Positions 44,682 to 54,445 are shown, numbered from the stretch's first letter. The stretch: DNA of 64,000 bases from Thalassobaculum litoreum DSM 18839 (GCF_900102465.1 NZ_FNBW01000005.1:62001-126000), one strand, 5' to 3'. Numbers and translations are program-made. Notes: generated by a model not told the origin, from the sequence alone.

Positions 44682-45275
44682 ATGCTCACCTTCGCCGTCG
44701 CCCTGTTCTTCCTGATCATCACGCCTGGGATCGGGGTGCTGACGACCGCCGGCATCGGCGCCGGCTTCGGCGCGGGATCGGGCATCCGGTTTCTGGTCGG
44801 CCTGTTCATCGGCACCAATCTGGCGGCGCTCCTGGTGGTGACCGGGATCGCGGCCGTGGTCCTGGCCCATCCGATCATCGGCCCGACCCTGCTCTACGCC
44901 TCGCTCGCCTATCTGCTGTATCTCGCCTTCCGCATCGGTTGGGCCGGATCGCGGGTCGCCTTCATCGAGCGCAAGAGCGCGCCGGGCATCCCCGGCGGCA
45001 TCGGGCTTCAGCTCATCAATCCGAAATCCTACGCGGTGAACACGACCCTGTTCTCCGGCTTTCACTTCATGGCCGAGAACCCGACGCTGGAGATCGCGAT
45101 CAAGTTCGCGATCATCAACGTGATCTGGATCCCGGTGCACCTGACCTGGCTGTGGGCCGGGGTGTCGCTCAAGCGGCTCGACCTGTCGCCGCGCACCCAG
45201 TCGGTCATCAACAAGCTGATGGCGCTGTCGATGGTGATCGTCGTCGTGCTGGCCGCCCTGCCCGCCGCGCGGTGA
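44682..45275 (+). CDS. LysE/RhtB-family amino-acid exporter
   Basis: The 197-residue membrane protein has five or six helices with the LysE marks ITPGIGVL near the start and a central NPKSYAVN. Such proteins export amino acids. It follows the hyuAB-SDR operon by 74 bp with no terminator seen, and could export excess amino acid made by ureide hydrolysis. The ribosome binding site of ATG 44682 is weak. Confidence 0.82.
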   Translation: MLTFAVALFFLIITPGIGVLTTAGIGAGFGAGSGIRFLVGLFIGTNLAALLVVTGIAAVVLAHPIIGPTLLYASLAYLLYLAFRIGWAGSRVAFIERKSAPGIPGGIGLQLINPKSYAVNTTLFSGFHFMAENPTLEIAIKFAIINVIWIPVHLTWLWAGVSLKRLDLSPRTQSVINKLMALSMVIVVVLAALPAAR

Positions 45276-45423
45276 TTCGCCTGTCCGTCAGGCGGCCGCG
45301 CCGCGGCGAGACGCGGGTGGCCCTCGCCAAGCCTCGGATTCAAAACACTAATTGCGCTTTTCCAGCCAACGGTCAGAATAGGGCCATGGAATCGGGCCTG
45401 GCCGGTCGATCGGGGGATGACAG

Positions 45424-47127
45424 ATGCTGAGCAATATTTCCACAAAGCTCATCGCGCTTGTGGTGTTCATGACGGCGGCGCTGTTCGCGTTCGCCGGTTA
45501 CACGGTCCTGTCATTGTCCCAGGTGGCAAAGCAGGTCGACCATATCGCGACGACCGAAACCCCGATCTCCCAGAGCGCCTTCAAGGTGGTTGAAGCCCAG
45601 CTCCAGCAGGAGTTGGCGCTGCATGTGGCGATCTCCGTTTCCGGCCAGGGGCGCAGCGATCTCGGCGAAGGCTACATCGCCAAATACGAGGAATACTCGG
45701 CACAGGTCGCGGCCGAGCTGAACACGATCGAAGCGGTGATCGACGCCGCCATGGAGATCCCGGATGAGCGCGAGGCGCTCTATCAGGATCTTAAGGGCAA
45801 CCTGCGGGAAATCCGCCAGCTGCGCGATCAGGTCACGACGATCGCCGGCCGCGTGATCACCCAGTACCGGGCTCTGGTCAAGGCCGCCGGCGCCCGCATT
45901 CCGCGCCTGTCGACCCTGGGCTCGAAGATGGAGGAAATCGAGAAGCTTCAGATCCAGCTGATGGTCTCGATCGACGACTTCGTCCACAAGGTCAACAAAC
46001 TGACCGAAGACTCGGTCGCCGAGATCCAGGCCGCCGAATACACGGTGATCCAGCATCTGATCATCGCCGCCGTGATCATCGGCGCCATCTCGCTGCTCGT
46101 CGGCATCACCCTGGCCATGCGCATTCGCAGCCGCCTGGCCAACGCGGTCGCCACCGTCGACCGCTTCGCCATGGGTGACATGACCGTGCCGATCAGCAAG
46201 GTCAACGCCAAGGACGAGATCGGCAGGGTGCTGACCGCGCTGGCGCACATGCAGGAGAACCTGATCGGCATCCTCGGAACGATCAGCTCCGTGGGGAACG
46301 GCATCACCACCGGCAGCAACGAGTTGCGCCAGACCGCGCGCCAGGTCTCCGACGGGGTGAACGACCAGGCCTCCAGCATCCAGGAGACCTCCGCGGCGAT
46401 GGAGGAAATGACCGCCGGTATCCGTCAGAACGCGAAGAACTCCGAGGAGACCGAGAAGGTTTCTGAGCGGATGGCGCAGGAGGCCGGGCGCTGCGCCGAC
46501 GCCATGACCCAGACCGCGGCGGCGATGAAGGACATCTCCGCCAAGATCCTGGTTGTGGAGGAGATCACCCGGAAGATCGAGCTGCTGGCCCTGAACGCCT
46601 CGGTCGAGGCGGCGCGCGCCGGCGAGCATGGCCGCGGTTTCGCCGTGGTCGCCTCGGAAGTGTCGCGCCTGGCGGAAATCTCCAAGCAGGCGGCCAGCGA
46701 GATCCAGGACGCCTCGGCCGACGGCCGCGAGGCGGCGGAGAACACCAACCGTCTGCTGAGCGACCTGCTGCCGGAGATCACCCGGGTGAAGGACCTGGTC
46801 CAGGGCATCAGCGCCGCCAGCGACGAGCAGTCGGTCGGGGCTGACGAGATCAATGTCGCCATTCACCGCCTGAACTCGGTGGTCCAGCAGAACGCCGCCG
46901 CCGCCCAGCAGATGGCCGCCACCTCGGCGTCCATCGCCGGTCAGGGCACCGATCTGCAGAAGTCGATGGCCCAGTTCAAGCTCGACACCGCCGGCGGCGG
47001 CAACGCCGATGACGCCCATCCGCCCCGCAAGAAGTCGAAGGCGCCGGCCAAGGTGGCGGAGGACGAGGCGGAGGACGACCGGGACACCGACGACGCCATC
47101 ACGTCCGGCAATTTCGGGAAGTATTGA
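45424..47127 (+). CDS. Methyl-accepting chemotaxis protein
   Basis: The 567-residue receptor has membrane helices at about 9-31 and 209-231, a periplasmic helical sensor between them, a HAMP domain (about 232-285) and a long coiled-coil signalling domain. The hairpin tip reads IELLALNASVEAARAGEHGR, then GFAVVASEVSRLAE. The sensed ligand is not obvious. It heads a three-gene unit with CheR and CheB. No CheA, CheW or CheY is encoded nearby, so the core kinase must be elsewhere. The C-terminal 30 residues are charged and Lys/Asp-rich. Confidence 0.92.
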   Translation: MLSNISTKLIALVVFMTAALFAFAGYTVLSLSQVAKQVDHIATTETPISQSAFKVVEAQLQQELALHVAISVSGQGRSDLGEGYIAKYEEYSAQVAAELNTIEAVIDAAMEIPDEREALYQDLKGNLREIRQLRDQVTTIAGRVITQYRALVKAAGARIPRLSTLGSKMEEIEKLQIQLMVSIDDFVHKVNKLTEDSVAEIQAAEYTVIQHLIIAAVIIGAISLLVGITLAMRIRSRLANAVATVDRFAMGDMTVPISKVNAKDEIGRVLTALAHMQENLIGILGTISSVGNGITTGSNELRQTARQVSDGVNDQASSIQETSAAMEEMTAGIRQNAKNSEETEKVSERMAQEAGRCADAMTQTAAAMKDISAKILVVEEITRKIELLALNASVEAARAGEHGRGFAVVASEVSRLAEISKQAASEIQDASADGREAAENTNRLLSDLLPEITRVKDLVQGISAASDEQSVGADEINVAIHRLNSVVQQNAAAAQQMAATSASIAGQGTDLQKSMAQFKLDTAGGGNADDAHPPRKKSKAPAKVAEDEAEDDRDTDDAITSGNFGKY

Positions 47128-47137
47128 GGCTTCGACA

Positions 47138-47953
47138 GTGGAGCTTCAGAGTTTCCGCCGGCTCGCCCATTCGCGGTTCGGGATCGTTCTGCCCGACAAT
47201 GCGGAGAGCTTTCTGCAGTCGCGCCTGCGCACCCTGATGGACCGGACCGGCCATCGGGACCTGGAGGCGCTGCTGCAGGCCGCCGAGGCGGAGAGCAACG
47301 GCGACCTGTTCATCGACATCGTCGAACAGCTCTCCACCAACCACAGCTATTTCTACCGCGAGCCGGCGCATTTCGAGTTCCTGTCCTCGGTCGCCCTGCC
47401 GGAGATCACCGAGCGGCTGCGCCGCCAGCGGTCGCGCGACCTGCGGATCTGGAGCGCGGCAGCCGCGGCCGGCGAGGAGGCCTATTCCATCGCCATGGCG
47501 ATGCGCACCTTCTACGGCGCGCACTACCAGGATATGGATGCCGGAGTGCTGGCCACCGACATTGCCAAGCGCTCGCTGCAAAGGGGTGCTGAGGGCGTGT
47601 ACCGGTCGGAGACCTTCCGTCACATCCCCCAGGCCTGGCGCGATTCCTTCCTGGAGCCGGCGGGCGAGGACAGCTTACGGGTGATCAGGGCGGTGCGCGA
47701 CGACGTCATGTTCCGGTGGCTCAATCTGGTCGGGTCGATGAGCGCTCTGCGCGGCGGCTTCCACGTTATCTTCTGCCGCAACGTGATGATCTATTTCGAC
47801 GCTCCGACCCGTGAGCGGCTGGTCCAGTCGCTGACCCATCTGCTGGCGCCGGGCGGCTATCTGTTCATCGGCCACACGGACGACGCCGAGTTCGCGCGGA
47901 AATATCTCGACCAGCAGCGTCCGGCGATCTTTCGCAAGAGGGCCGGGTCGTGA
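47138..47953 (+). CDS. cheR: CheR-type chemoreceptor methyltransferase
   Basis: I place the start at GTG 47138, with GAGG nine bases upstream, because upstream codons only mirror the MCP gene. The 271-residue protein has the CheR N-domain (RRLAHSRFGIVLPDN) and the AdoMet fold with LRIWSAAAAAGEEAYSIAM, where most CheR read WSAACSTGEEPYS, and FCRNVMIYFD. It methylates glutamates on chemoreceptors. It is 10 bp after the MCP and overlaps CheB by 4 bp. Confidence 0.9.
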   Translation: MELQSFRRLAHSRFGIVLPDNAESFLQSRLRTLMDRTGHRDLEALLQAAEAESNGDLFIDIVEQLSTNHSYFYREPAHFEFLSSVALPEITERLRRQRSRDLRIWSAAAAAGEEAYSIAMAMRTFYGAHYQDMDAGVLATDIAKRSLQRGAEGVYRSETFRHIPQAWRDSFLEPAGEDSLRVIRAVRDDVMFRWLNLVGSMSALRGGFHVIFCRNVMIYFDAPTRERLVQSLTHLLAPGGYLFIGHTDDAEFARKYLDQQRPAIFRKRAGS

Positions 47954-49005
47954 GCAGTCTGCGGGTTGTGGTGGTAGCGGCCGACCCGCTGCTGCGCAAG
48001 GCGGTATCGGAATCCCTGAACGATCTGAAGACACTGGGCGAGGTGACCGCGGTTACCCCGACCCGGGCGACACCGGACCGGATGACCGCGACCGACGCGG
48101 TGCTGATCGTCGGGACCGACGCCGACGCCCGCACCCTCAAGCCGGCGGTGGCCGCCGCCATCGGTGCCGGCCGCCCGATTGTGTTCGTCACCGTGGGCGA
48201 GGGCGGAGCTCCGGCCCTGCTGGCCCTCGGCACGCCGGGCACCTTCTCGGTGAAGGTGGCGGACCTCGACATCCGCGCCCAGCTCGCCTCGGCGGCGCCG
48301 AAGATCGCCGACCTTCTACGCCGGGCCGAAGCGGCGCAGGTTCCCGCGGCCGACCCCGCCTCCGCCACCGCCACGGCCCCCACCCGCGCTCCGGCGGTGC
48401 CGCGACCGGTGGCGCCGGGCGCGCCCTATCTCGGCGTCGTCATCTGCATCGGCGCGTCGACCGGCGGCACGGACGCGCTGCTGGCGATCCTGTCCAAGAC
48501 CCCGCGCACCAGCCCGCCCATCGTCATCGTCCAGCACATGCCGGAGGCCTATGTCGGCGATTTCGCCGCCCGGCTCGACCGCTCCTCGCCGCTGGACGTG
48601 TCCCTGGCCCAGGACGACCTGCCGCTGCGCATGGGGCTCGCGGTGGTGGCGCCGGGCGGCCGCCAGCTCCGGCTGCGCAAGGATGCGAAAGGGATCTGGA
48701 CCCGCTCGGGTGAGACAGACCGCTTCGGTGGCCACTGTCCGGCGGTGGACGTGCTGATGAATTCCGCCGCAGAGCAACTCGGCAAGCGGGCGATCGGCGT
48801 GGTGCTGACCGGCATGGGCCGGGACGGGGCCGACGGGCTGCTGGCCATGCGTGAGGCCGGCGCCCGCACCGTGGCCCAGGACGAGGCGACCTCCATCGTC
48901 TACGGCATGCCCAAGGCGGCGTTCGAGAATGGCGGCGCCGACACGGTGCTGCCCCTGGGCAAGGTGGCGGATTTCGTCTCCGGCCTGGTGATGTCTTTCC
49001 GATAA
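47950..49005 (+). CDS. cheB: CheB-type methylesterase with degenerate receiver domain
   Basis: GTG 47950 overlaps the CheR stop (GTGA). The 351-residue protein has an intact methylesterase domain with Ser170 (CIGASTGG), His196 (VQHMPEAY) and Asp292 (TGMGRDGADG), spaced exactly as in Salmonella CheB. The N-terminal domain (about 1-125) resembles a response-regulator receiver, but the acidic pair reads AADP and the phospho-acceptor Asp is replaced by Val (DAVLIVGTD). A Pro/Ala-rich linker joins the halves. The enzyme removes methyl groups from the receptor but is probably not switched on by CheA phosphorylation. Confidence 0.88.
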   Translation: MSSLRVVVVAADPLLRKAVSESLNDLKTLGEVTAVTPTRATPDRMTATDAVLIVGTDADARTLKPAVAAAIGAGRPIVFVTVGEGGAPALLALGTPGTFSVKVADLDIRAQLASAAPKIADLLRRAEAAQVPAADPASATATAPTRAPAVPRPVAPGAPYLGVVICIGASTGGTDALLAILSKTPRTSPPIVIVQHMPEAYVGDFAARLDRSSPLDVSLAQDDLPLRMGLAVVAPGGRQLRLRKDAKGIWTRSGETDRFGGHCPAVDVLMNSAAEQLGKRAIGVVLTGMGRDGADGLLAMREAGARTVAQDEATSIVYGMPKAAFENGGADTVLPLGKVADFVSGLVMSFR

Positions 49006-49028
49006 GCGGCCGTCGCATTCGCAATGCC

Positions 49029-49057
49029 CGTCTTCCCGGATCAGGTCTGGGAAGACG
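49029..49057. terminator. Hairpin between convergent CheB and TPR-glycosyltransferase genes
   Basis: CGTCTTCCC (49029-49037) pairs perfectly with GGGAAGACG (49049-49057), loop 11 bases. It covers the last codons of the minus-strand gene. Its sequence (CGTCTTCCCGG...) is the same kind as the repeats at 57852-58025, so it may be one copy of a dispersed element used as a bidirectional terminator. Confidence 0.55.
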
Positions 49058-51146
49058 AGGGGGCGCGTGCGGATTGTCCCTCCACCCACTCGCCGAGCGC
49101 CGCCGCCACCCGCACCATCACCGGCTCCCAGTCGCCGTCGCGCTGCTGTCGGAACACCCTGGTCTGCGGATACCAGAGCGAGTCGTCGCGGGTCAGCCCC
49201 CAGCGCCAGTCCGGCCGCGTCGGCAGGAGGGTCCAGCACGGCTTGGCCAGCGCACCGGCGAAATGCACCGTGTTGTTGGCTGGCGCGACGACCAGATCGA
49301 CCGCCGCCACCAGGGCGGCCAGTCCGTCCAGGTCGACCAGCGGCTCGATCCCGTGGGCATGGTCGATCGGCTGGCCGGTCTGCGCGGCGAAGGCGGCGTA
49401 ATCCTCCGGTGCCGCGCCGTATTGCAGGGAGACCAGCGCCACCTCCGGCATCGCCGCGACTGCGCGCCAGAGGTCGATCGGGATGCTGCGCCGCGCCCCG
49501 GTCTTCGGCGCGATCGAGCGCCAGGTGATTCCGACCAGCCGCTTGCCCCGGTGACGTGCCAGCAGCCCGACGCGCAGGGCCATCGCCCGCTCCGGGTCGG
49601 GCACGATCCACGGCTCCGGCCGCACCTCCCCGCCGCAGAACAGCGCCAGCCGGTGCGGCAGGTCGCCCAGGGCGATCTGAAGGTCGCAGCCGTGATGGTC
49701 TTCCCATCCACCGGTGGGGGTGGCGACCTCGGGCACGGCGATGCCGGGGAAGCTGCGGCGCAGGATCGGGCGCAGGCGCGGCTCGGTGAGGACAGTCAGC
49801 GCCGCCCCGCGGCGGAGCAGCGCGGGTGCGAGGGTGAGGAACTGGATCTCGTCGCCGATCCCCTGTTCGCCCCAGACCAGCAGCCGCGCCCCGGCGAGAT
49901 CCTGTCCGGTCCACTCCGGAATGGCGAAGCGCCGAAGGAAGGGGGCGGCTTCGGGCGAGTCGAGCCGGCGGCGATGCTCCTCCCAGCCCTCGGCGAACCG
50001 CTCCTGCACCAGCAGGGCCAGGGCGGTGTTCAGATGGGCGAGCGCATGGCCGTCATCTATCTGGGTGGCCCGGCGGCAATAGCGTACGGCGGTGGCCGCG
50101 TCGCCGCTGCGGCCACGCTCGACCCCGATATTGTACCAGACATCCGCGGTCTCGGGCCGTATGCAGGCGCCCTGGCGCAGCCGCCACAGCACGTCGGTGC
50201 GTGCCGGGTCCCGCGTGGCGAGCAGGGCCAGCCGGTTATACGGCTCCGCCGCGAACGGATTGATTGCCAGCGCCCGACGTGCCCAGCTTTCCGCCTCCAT
50301 CAGCCCGGCGATCTCGCAACAGGCAGGGACAGCCGCCGGGTCGCTCAGCAGCCCGCGCCGATAGGCCTGCACAGCGGCGTTCGGCCGCTCGCGCTTCTGC
50401 AGGGTGCGGGCGAGATTGCCGTTGGCGGCGGCATGGTCCGGCGCGTGGGCGAGAGCCTGGCGGAAACAGGCTTCCCCCGCCGGCCAACTCCCGCCGCTGA
50501 AGAACAGCAGTCCGCGGTTGTTCAGGATGTCTGCGGATCCGGGGGCGATCGACAGATCGCGCCGATAGCACAGATCGGCGCCGTCGATTTCGCCGGTATC
50601 GCGCAGCGCATTGCCGTGGTTGTAGGCCCCGGCCGGAGAGGCGGGAGCCAGTAGCTGGACCCGACGGAACGCCATAGCGGCCAGGCCGTTCGCCCCGTCG
50701 GCCGCCAGCTCGTTGCCGAACTCGATGTGGGCGTCCACGTCCAGCGGCCAGAGCGCCAGCCGCCGGCGCAGCGTGGTCCTGCGGTGCCGTCCGCCCGAGA
50801 GACCGGTCAGGCCGGCGAGCCCGTCCGCTCTGTTCGGCGCCAGCAGCACGGCGCGGCGGTAGCAGGCGAGCGCCGCGTCCGGTCGGGTGATATGGCGGGC
50901 CACGCCGCCCAGATTGGCCCAGGCGGTGGCGTTGCCGGGGCTGTTTCGGACCGCCTGGCCGATGAGCCGGGCGGCGTCCTGCATCCGCCCCTCCTCGAAC
51001 AGCACGGTGCCAAGCAGGTTCAGCGCATCGGCGTGATACGGGTCGTCTTGGGGCACCTGGGTGTAGAGGCTGGCGGCAAGAGCGCGGAACCCGGCCTTCT
51101 GCCGGCGGATACCTTCATTCAGGAGATCGAGGGACTTCCGGCTCAC
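49041..51146 (-). CDS. TPR protein with GT9-like glycosyltransferase domain (long paralogue)
   Basis: The best start is GTG 51146, giving 701 residues and a 32-bp overlap with the previous gene; it has no clear ribosome binding site, so it may depend on coupled translation. Residues about 15-390 are TPR repeats (for instance ADALNLLGTVLFEEGRMQDA and ADVWYNIGVERGRSGDAATA). The C-terminal 300 residues form a GT-B-like domain with LLVWGEQGIGDEIQFL and NNTVHFAGAL. This design is known from proteins that glycosylate flagellin or other surface proteins. A paralogue of the same type lies directly upstream. Acceptor and sugar are unknown. Confidence 0.78.
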   Translation of the reverse strand: MSRKSLDLLNEGIRRQKAGFRALAASLYTQVPQDDPYHADALNLLGTVLFEEGRMQDAARLIGQAVRNSPGNATAWANLGGVARHITRPDAALACYRRAVLLAPNRADGLAGLTGLSGGRHRRTTLRRRLALWPLDVDAHIEFGNELAADGANGLAAMAFRRVQLLAPASPAGAYNHGNALRDTGEIDGADLCYRRDLSIAPGSADILNNRGLLFFSGGSWPAGEACFRQALAHAPDHAAANGNLARTLQKRERPNAAVQAYRRGLLSDPAAVPACCEIAGLMEAESWARRALAINPFAAEPYNRLALLATRDPARTDVLWRLRQGACIRPETADVWYNIGVERGRSGDAATAVRYCRRATQIDDGHALAHLNTALALLVQERFAEGWEEHRRRLDSPEAAPFLRRFAIPEWTGQDLAGARLLVWGEQGIGDEIQFLTLAPALLRRGAALTVLTEPRLRPILRRSFPGIAVPEVATPTGGWEDHHGCDLQIALGDLPHRLALFCGGEVRPEPWIVPDPERAMALRVGLLARHRGKRLVGITWRSIAPKTGARRSIPIDLWRAVAAMPEVALVSLQYGAAPEDYAAFAAQTGQPIDHAHGIEPLVDLDGLAALVAAVDLVVAPANNTVHFAGALAKPCWTLLPTRPDWRWGLTRDDSLWYPQTRVFRQQRDGDWEPVMVRVAAALGEWVEGQSARAPSSSQT

Positions 51147-52449
51147 GGGAATGGCGCAGATCCTGAACGACGCTGTCGACGACCGGTGCCCAATCGCCGA
51201 TGCGTCTTTGGCGATGACAATACAATCTATCGTACCATCTAAGGTAGTTGTCGTCTTCTCCCCATCGCCAGTCCGGGTCGACCGGCAGCATGACGTGACA
51301 GGGTACGCCCAGGGCGCCGGCGAAATGCACCGTGTTGTTCGGCGGCGAGACCACCACGTCCATCGCCGCGACCAGCGCGGCAAGCCCGTCGAGATCGTCG
51401 GCCGGCTCGATCCCGTGATCGATGTCCAGCAGGTCGCCGAACGCCGCCAGGTCGGCCCGGCGCGCGCTGTACTGCAGCGAGACGAGGGCCACGTCCCCCA
51501 GCGTCGCGATCGGCCGCCAGAGGGCCGGCGCCACGGTCCGTCGCCAGCCGTCCTCCGCCCGGCTGGTCCAGGTGATGCCGACCAGCCGCTTGCCGGGATG
51601 CCGCCGTTGAAGCTCCGCCCGCAGGCGCTGCCGACGGCGGGGATCGGGCTTGAGATATGTGGACGGGCGGACGGCGCCGGACGGGGCGAGGCCGAGAGCG
51701 GCGGGCAGATCGCCGGCGCAGATCCAGGCCTCGGCCGGCGGCAGCGGTCGCACCGGGCGGTCGATGTCGGGGGCGACGACGTGGAGATCGGGGAAGCTGC
51801 GCTGCACCAGTGCCCGCAGCCGCGCGGTCACCAGCAGGGTGAGCGATCCGACCCGGTCCCGCAGGGCGTCCACCAGGGTCAGGAATATGATCGCGTCGCC
51901 GATACCCTGCTCGGTGACCAGCCGCAGCCGGCCGCCCATCGGCGTCCCGTCCCATTCCGGCAGCGCCGGCCAGATCGTCGCCGGGTCGGCACCGAGCGTC
52001 CTGTGGCGGGCGCGGTAGAGCGGCCAGCCCCGAGCGAAATCGCCGCGGCGCAGGAGCAGGACCGCCGCATTCATGTCGGCCATATGGGCCGGCGCGCCGG
52101 CGGCCCGCGCCCAGCCGCAGAGCTTGAGCGCCAGCGGATCCTCGCCCAGGCGCTTCTTCACATTGCTGAAATTGATCCAGGCAGGGCCGTCGCCGGGGCC
52201 GAGCAGCAGGCCGCGCCTTGCGGCGGCATCGGCGTCGCGCGGTCGGCCCAGACTCCACAGCGCCAGGGCCTCGCGATGCCGGGGCGGCGGCGCGAACGGA
52301 TCGGCGATCCGCGCGCGCCGCGACCAGGTCAGCCCCTCCAGAGGCGCCTCCGCCATCCGCTGCCCGGCCCAGGCAAACAGAACCCTGGGATCACTGGCGC
52401 GGGTGACGGCGAGGCGCCGGATGTGCTCTGGCGGGAGCGTGTCGGTCAT
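51115..52449 (-). CDS. GT9-like glycosyltransferase with short TPR region (short paralogue)
   Basis: The 444-residue protein has a brief TPR-like N-terminus (about 30-140) and the same C-terminal domain as its downstream paralogue, with LVTEQGIGDAIIFLTL, GIEPADDLDGLAALVAAMDV and NNTVHFAGAL. The pair probably arose by tandem duplication with loss or gain of TPR units. Both lie beside chemotaxis genes, which fits a link to flagella or cell surface, but this is inference. It starts 17 bp after the cupin gene on the same strand. Confidence 0.78.
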   Translation of the reverse strand: MTDTLPPEHIRRLAVTRASDPRVLFAWAGQRMAEAPLEGLTWSRRARIADPFAPPPRHREALALWSLGRPRDADAAARRGLLLGPGDGPAWINFSNVKKRLGEDPLALKLCGWARAAGAPAHMADMNAAVLLLRRGDFARGWPLYRARHRTLGADPATIWPALPEWDGTPMGGRLRLVTEQGIGDAIIFLTLVDALRDRVGSLTLLVTARLRALVQRSFPDLHVVAPDIDRPVRPLPPAEAWICAGDLPAALGLAPSGAVRPSTYLKPDPRRRQRLRAELQRRHPGKRLVGITWTSRAEDGWRRTVAPALWRPIATLGDVALVSLQYSARRADLAAFGDLLDIDHGIEPADDLDGLAALVAAMDVVVSPPNNTVHFAGALGVPCHVMLPVDPDWRWGEDDNYLRWYDRLYCHRQRRIGDWAPVVDSVVQDLRHSREPEVPRSPE

Positions 52450-52465
52450 CGGGCCATCGCGGGCG

Positions 52466-52771
52466 TTAGGCCGAAGCGGGTTCCTTCAGCTCGATCTCCA
52501 TGAACACGACCTTCGCCGGGCCGTCGTTGATCACGTTGTGCTCGACTCCGGCGGGGCGGATGTAGGGCTTGCCGACTACCATCTCCGCCGCGACGTCGCC
52601 GTCCGGGGTGGCGATGCGCAGGGGGCCGCCGCTGGTCGGGACGATGACATAGGCCATCTCGTGCTTGTGCCAGCCGGTCGCCGAGCCAGCCTCCAGGGTC
52701 CATTCGGTCACCCGGACCTTCTCGTCGTCGATATGCATGGCGGAAGTCGCGGGCGGGTAGGTGTCGGTCAT
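52466..52771 (-). CDS. Small cupin-domain protein
   Basis: ATG 52771 has GAGG five bases upstream; an upstream in-frame stretch to 52912 has no start signal. The 101-residue protein is a single cupin barrel with GWHKHEMAYVIVPTSGG as the first metal motif and HNVINDGPAKVVFMEIE at the second. The His/Glu set could bind one metal ion. It is probably an isomerase or a small-molecule-binding protein. It leads the unit with the two TPR/GT9-like genes and could act on their sugar or lipid, without direct evidence. Confidence 0.75.
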   Translation of the reverse strand: MTDTYPPATSAMHIDDEKVRVTEWTLEAGSATGWHKHEMAYVIVPTSGGPLRIATPDGDVAAEMVVGKPYIRPAGVEHNVINDGPAKVVFMEIELKEPASA

Positions 52772-52953
52772 GAATGCCTCACAAGGTTTGATTGGGAGCA
52801 CGATGCCCCCTCCCAAGGCACCGCGCAACGCGACGAGATGCGCATGAGGCCGGATTTCCGCGCGAATCGGCTTCCAGTGCAGGCATCGCGCTGTTAGAAA
52901 CCGGCAAAACAAACGTACGCTTTCGAGATCCCAATCCCCCGAGGGAGGGCGCT

Positions 52954-54345
52954 ATGACGACCGAGTGGACCCCGACGACCTGGCGCGACCGGCCGATCCG
53001 GCAGGTGCCCGAGTATCCCGACCGGGAGAAGCTGGACGGTGTGCTGTCGACCTTGCGCACCTTCCCGCCGCTGGTCTTCGCCGGCGAAACCCAGCGCCTG
53101 CGCGCGTCCCTGGCCGATGTGGCGGCCGGCAAGGCGTTCCTGCTGCAGGGCGGCGACTGCGCGGAGAGCTTCGCGGAGTTCTCCGCCGACAACATCCGCG
53201 ACACCGTGAAGGTGCTGCTGCAGATGGCGGTGGTGCTGACCTTCGGCGCCGCCCTGCCGGTGGTGAAGATCGGCCGTCTCGCGGGCCAGTTCGCCAAGCC
53301 GCGCTCCGCGCCGACCGAGGTGATCGACGGTGTCGAGCTGCCGAGCTACCGCGGCGACATCATCAACGGCATGGATTTCGACCCGGCGTCGCGCATCCCC
53401 GATCCGAAGCGGCTGCTGCGGGTCTACAACCAGTCGGCGGCGACGCTGAACCTGGTCCGCGCCTTCGCCACCGGCGGTCTGGCCAATCTGGAAGACGTGC
53501 ATCGCTGGACGCTCAGCTTCGTGGAGAAGAGCCCCGAGGGCGAGAAGTTCGAGCAGATCGCCGGCCGTATCGAGGAATGCCTGGCCTTCATGCGCGCCTG
53601 CGGCGTGACGCCGGAGAGCGTCGCCCAGCTGCGCGAGACCGACGTCTACACCAGCCACGAGGCGCTGCTGCTCGACTACGAGGAGACGCTGACCCGGCGC
53701 GACACGATCACCGACGACCGGGGCTGGTACAACACCGCCGCCCATATGGTCTGGATCGGCGACCGCACCCGGAACCTCGACGGCGCCCATGTGGAATACT
53801 TCAAGGGCATCCACAACCCGATCGGCCTGAAGTGCGGCCCGAGCCTGGATCCGGACGAGCTGCTCAAGCTGATCGACGCGCTGAACCCGGAGAACGACCC
53901 GGGCCGCCTGACCCTGATCGCGCGCTTCGGCTCCGACAAGGTCCGCGACGGCCTCCCGCCGCTGGTGCGCGCCGTCGAGCGCGAGGGCCGTCACGTTGTG
54001 TGGTCCTGCGACCCGATGCACGGCAACACGGTGAAGTCCTCCACCGGCTACAAGACCCGGCCGTTCGACCGGATTCTGGCCGAGGTGCGCTCGTTCTTCG
54101 AGGTGCACGAGGAGGAGGGGACCTATGCCGGCGGCGTGCATTTCGAGATGACCGGCCGCGACGTCACCGAGTGCATCGGCGGCGCCACCGGGGTGACCGA
54201 GGCCGCGCTGTCGGACCGCTACCACACCCATTGCGATCCGCGCCTCAACGCCGCCCAGTCGCTCGAGCTTGCGTTCCTGGTGGGCGAGATGCTGGTGCGT
54301 CGTCGCGGCGGCGTCGGTGCCCAGCCTCTGAAGGCGGCGAGCTGA
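52954..54345 (+). CDS. Class II 3-deoxy-D-arabino-heptulosonate 7-phosphate (DAHP) synthase
   Basis: ATG 52954 follows GAGGGAGG. The 463-residue protein has the class II (plant/AroF-type) motifs [40 protein letters not shown] and a C-terminal [18 protein letters not shown]. It joins phosphoenolpyruvate and erythrose 4-phosphate as the first step of aromatic amino acid synthesis, with a divalent metal held by the Cys/His/Glu/Asp set. It is cytoplasmic. The gene stands apart from other aro genes, with a nicotinate-phosphoribosyltransferase-like gene 100 bp downstream. Confidence 0.95.
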   Translation: MTTEWTPTTWRDRPIRQVPEYPDREKLDGVLSTLRTFPPLVFAGETQRLRASLADVAAGKAFLLQGGDCAESFAEFSADNIRDTVKVLLQMAVVLTFGAALPVVKIGRLAGQFAKPRSAPTEVIDGVELPSYRGDIINGMDFDPASRIPDPKRLLRVYNQSAATLNLVRAFATGGLANLEDVHRWTLSFVEKSPEGEKFEQIAGRIEECLAFMRACGVTPESVAQLRETDVYTSHEALLLDYEETLTRRDTITDDRGWYNTAAHMVWIGDRTRNLDGAHVEYFKGIHNPIGLKCGPSLDPDELLKLIDALNPENDPGRLTLIARFGSDKVRDGLPPLVRAVEREGRHVVWSCDPMHGNTVKSSTGYKTRPFDRILAEVRSFFEVHEEEGTYAGGVHFEMTGRDVTECIGGATGVTEAALSDRYHTHCDPRLNAAQSLELAFLVGEMLVRRRGGVGAQPLKAAS

Positions 54346-54361
54346 GCTCGTAGCGGGGGAG

Positions 54362-54390
54362 GAGGGGTGCCGTTCCGCATCGCCTCTTTT
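54362..54390 (+). terminator. Weak hairpin with T run after DAHP synthase gene
   Basis: GAGG (54362-54365) pairs with CCTC (54383-54386) and TGC (54368-54370) with GCA (54377-54379), separated by mismatches, and TTTT follows. It is a plausible, but not strong, intrinsic terminator before the next gene. Confidence 0.4.
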
Positions 54391-54445
54391 CCCGGCCGCG
54401 TCTCAAGCGCTACTCTCTAAGGCCTTGAGATTAGCGGAACGTCCC

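Noticed and set aside
51146-51383. An upstream extension of the long TPR/GT9-like protein
   Set aside because: The extra about 79 residues are the out-of-frame mirror of the preceding paralogue's C-terminal coding region, so the gene must start within the overlap.
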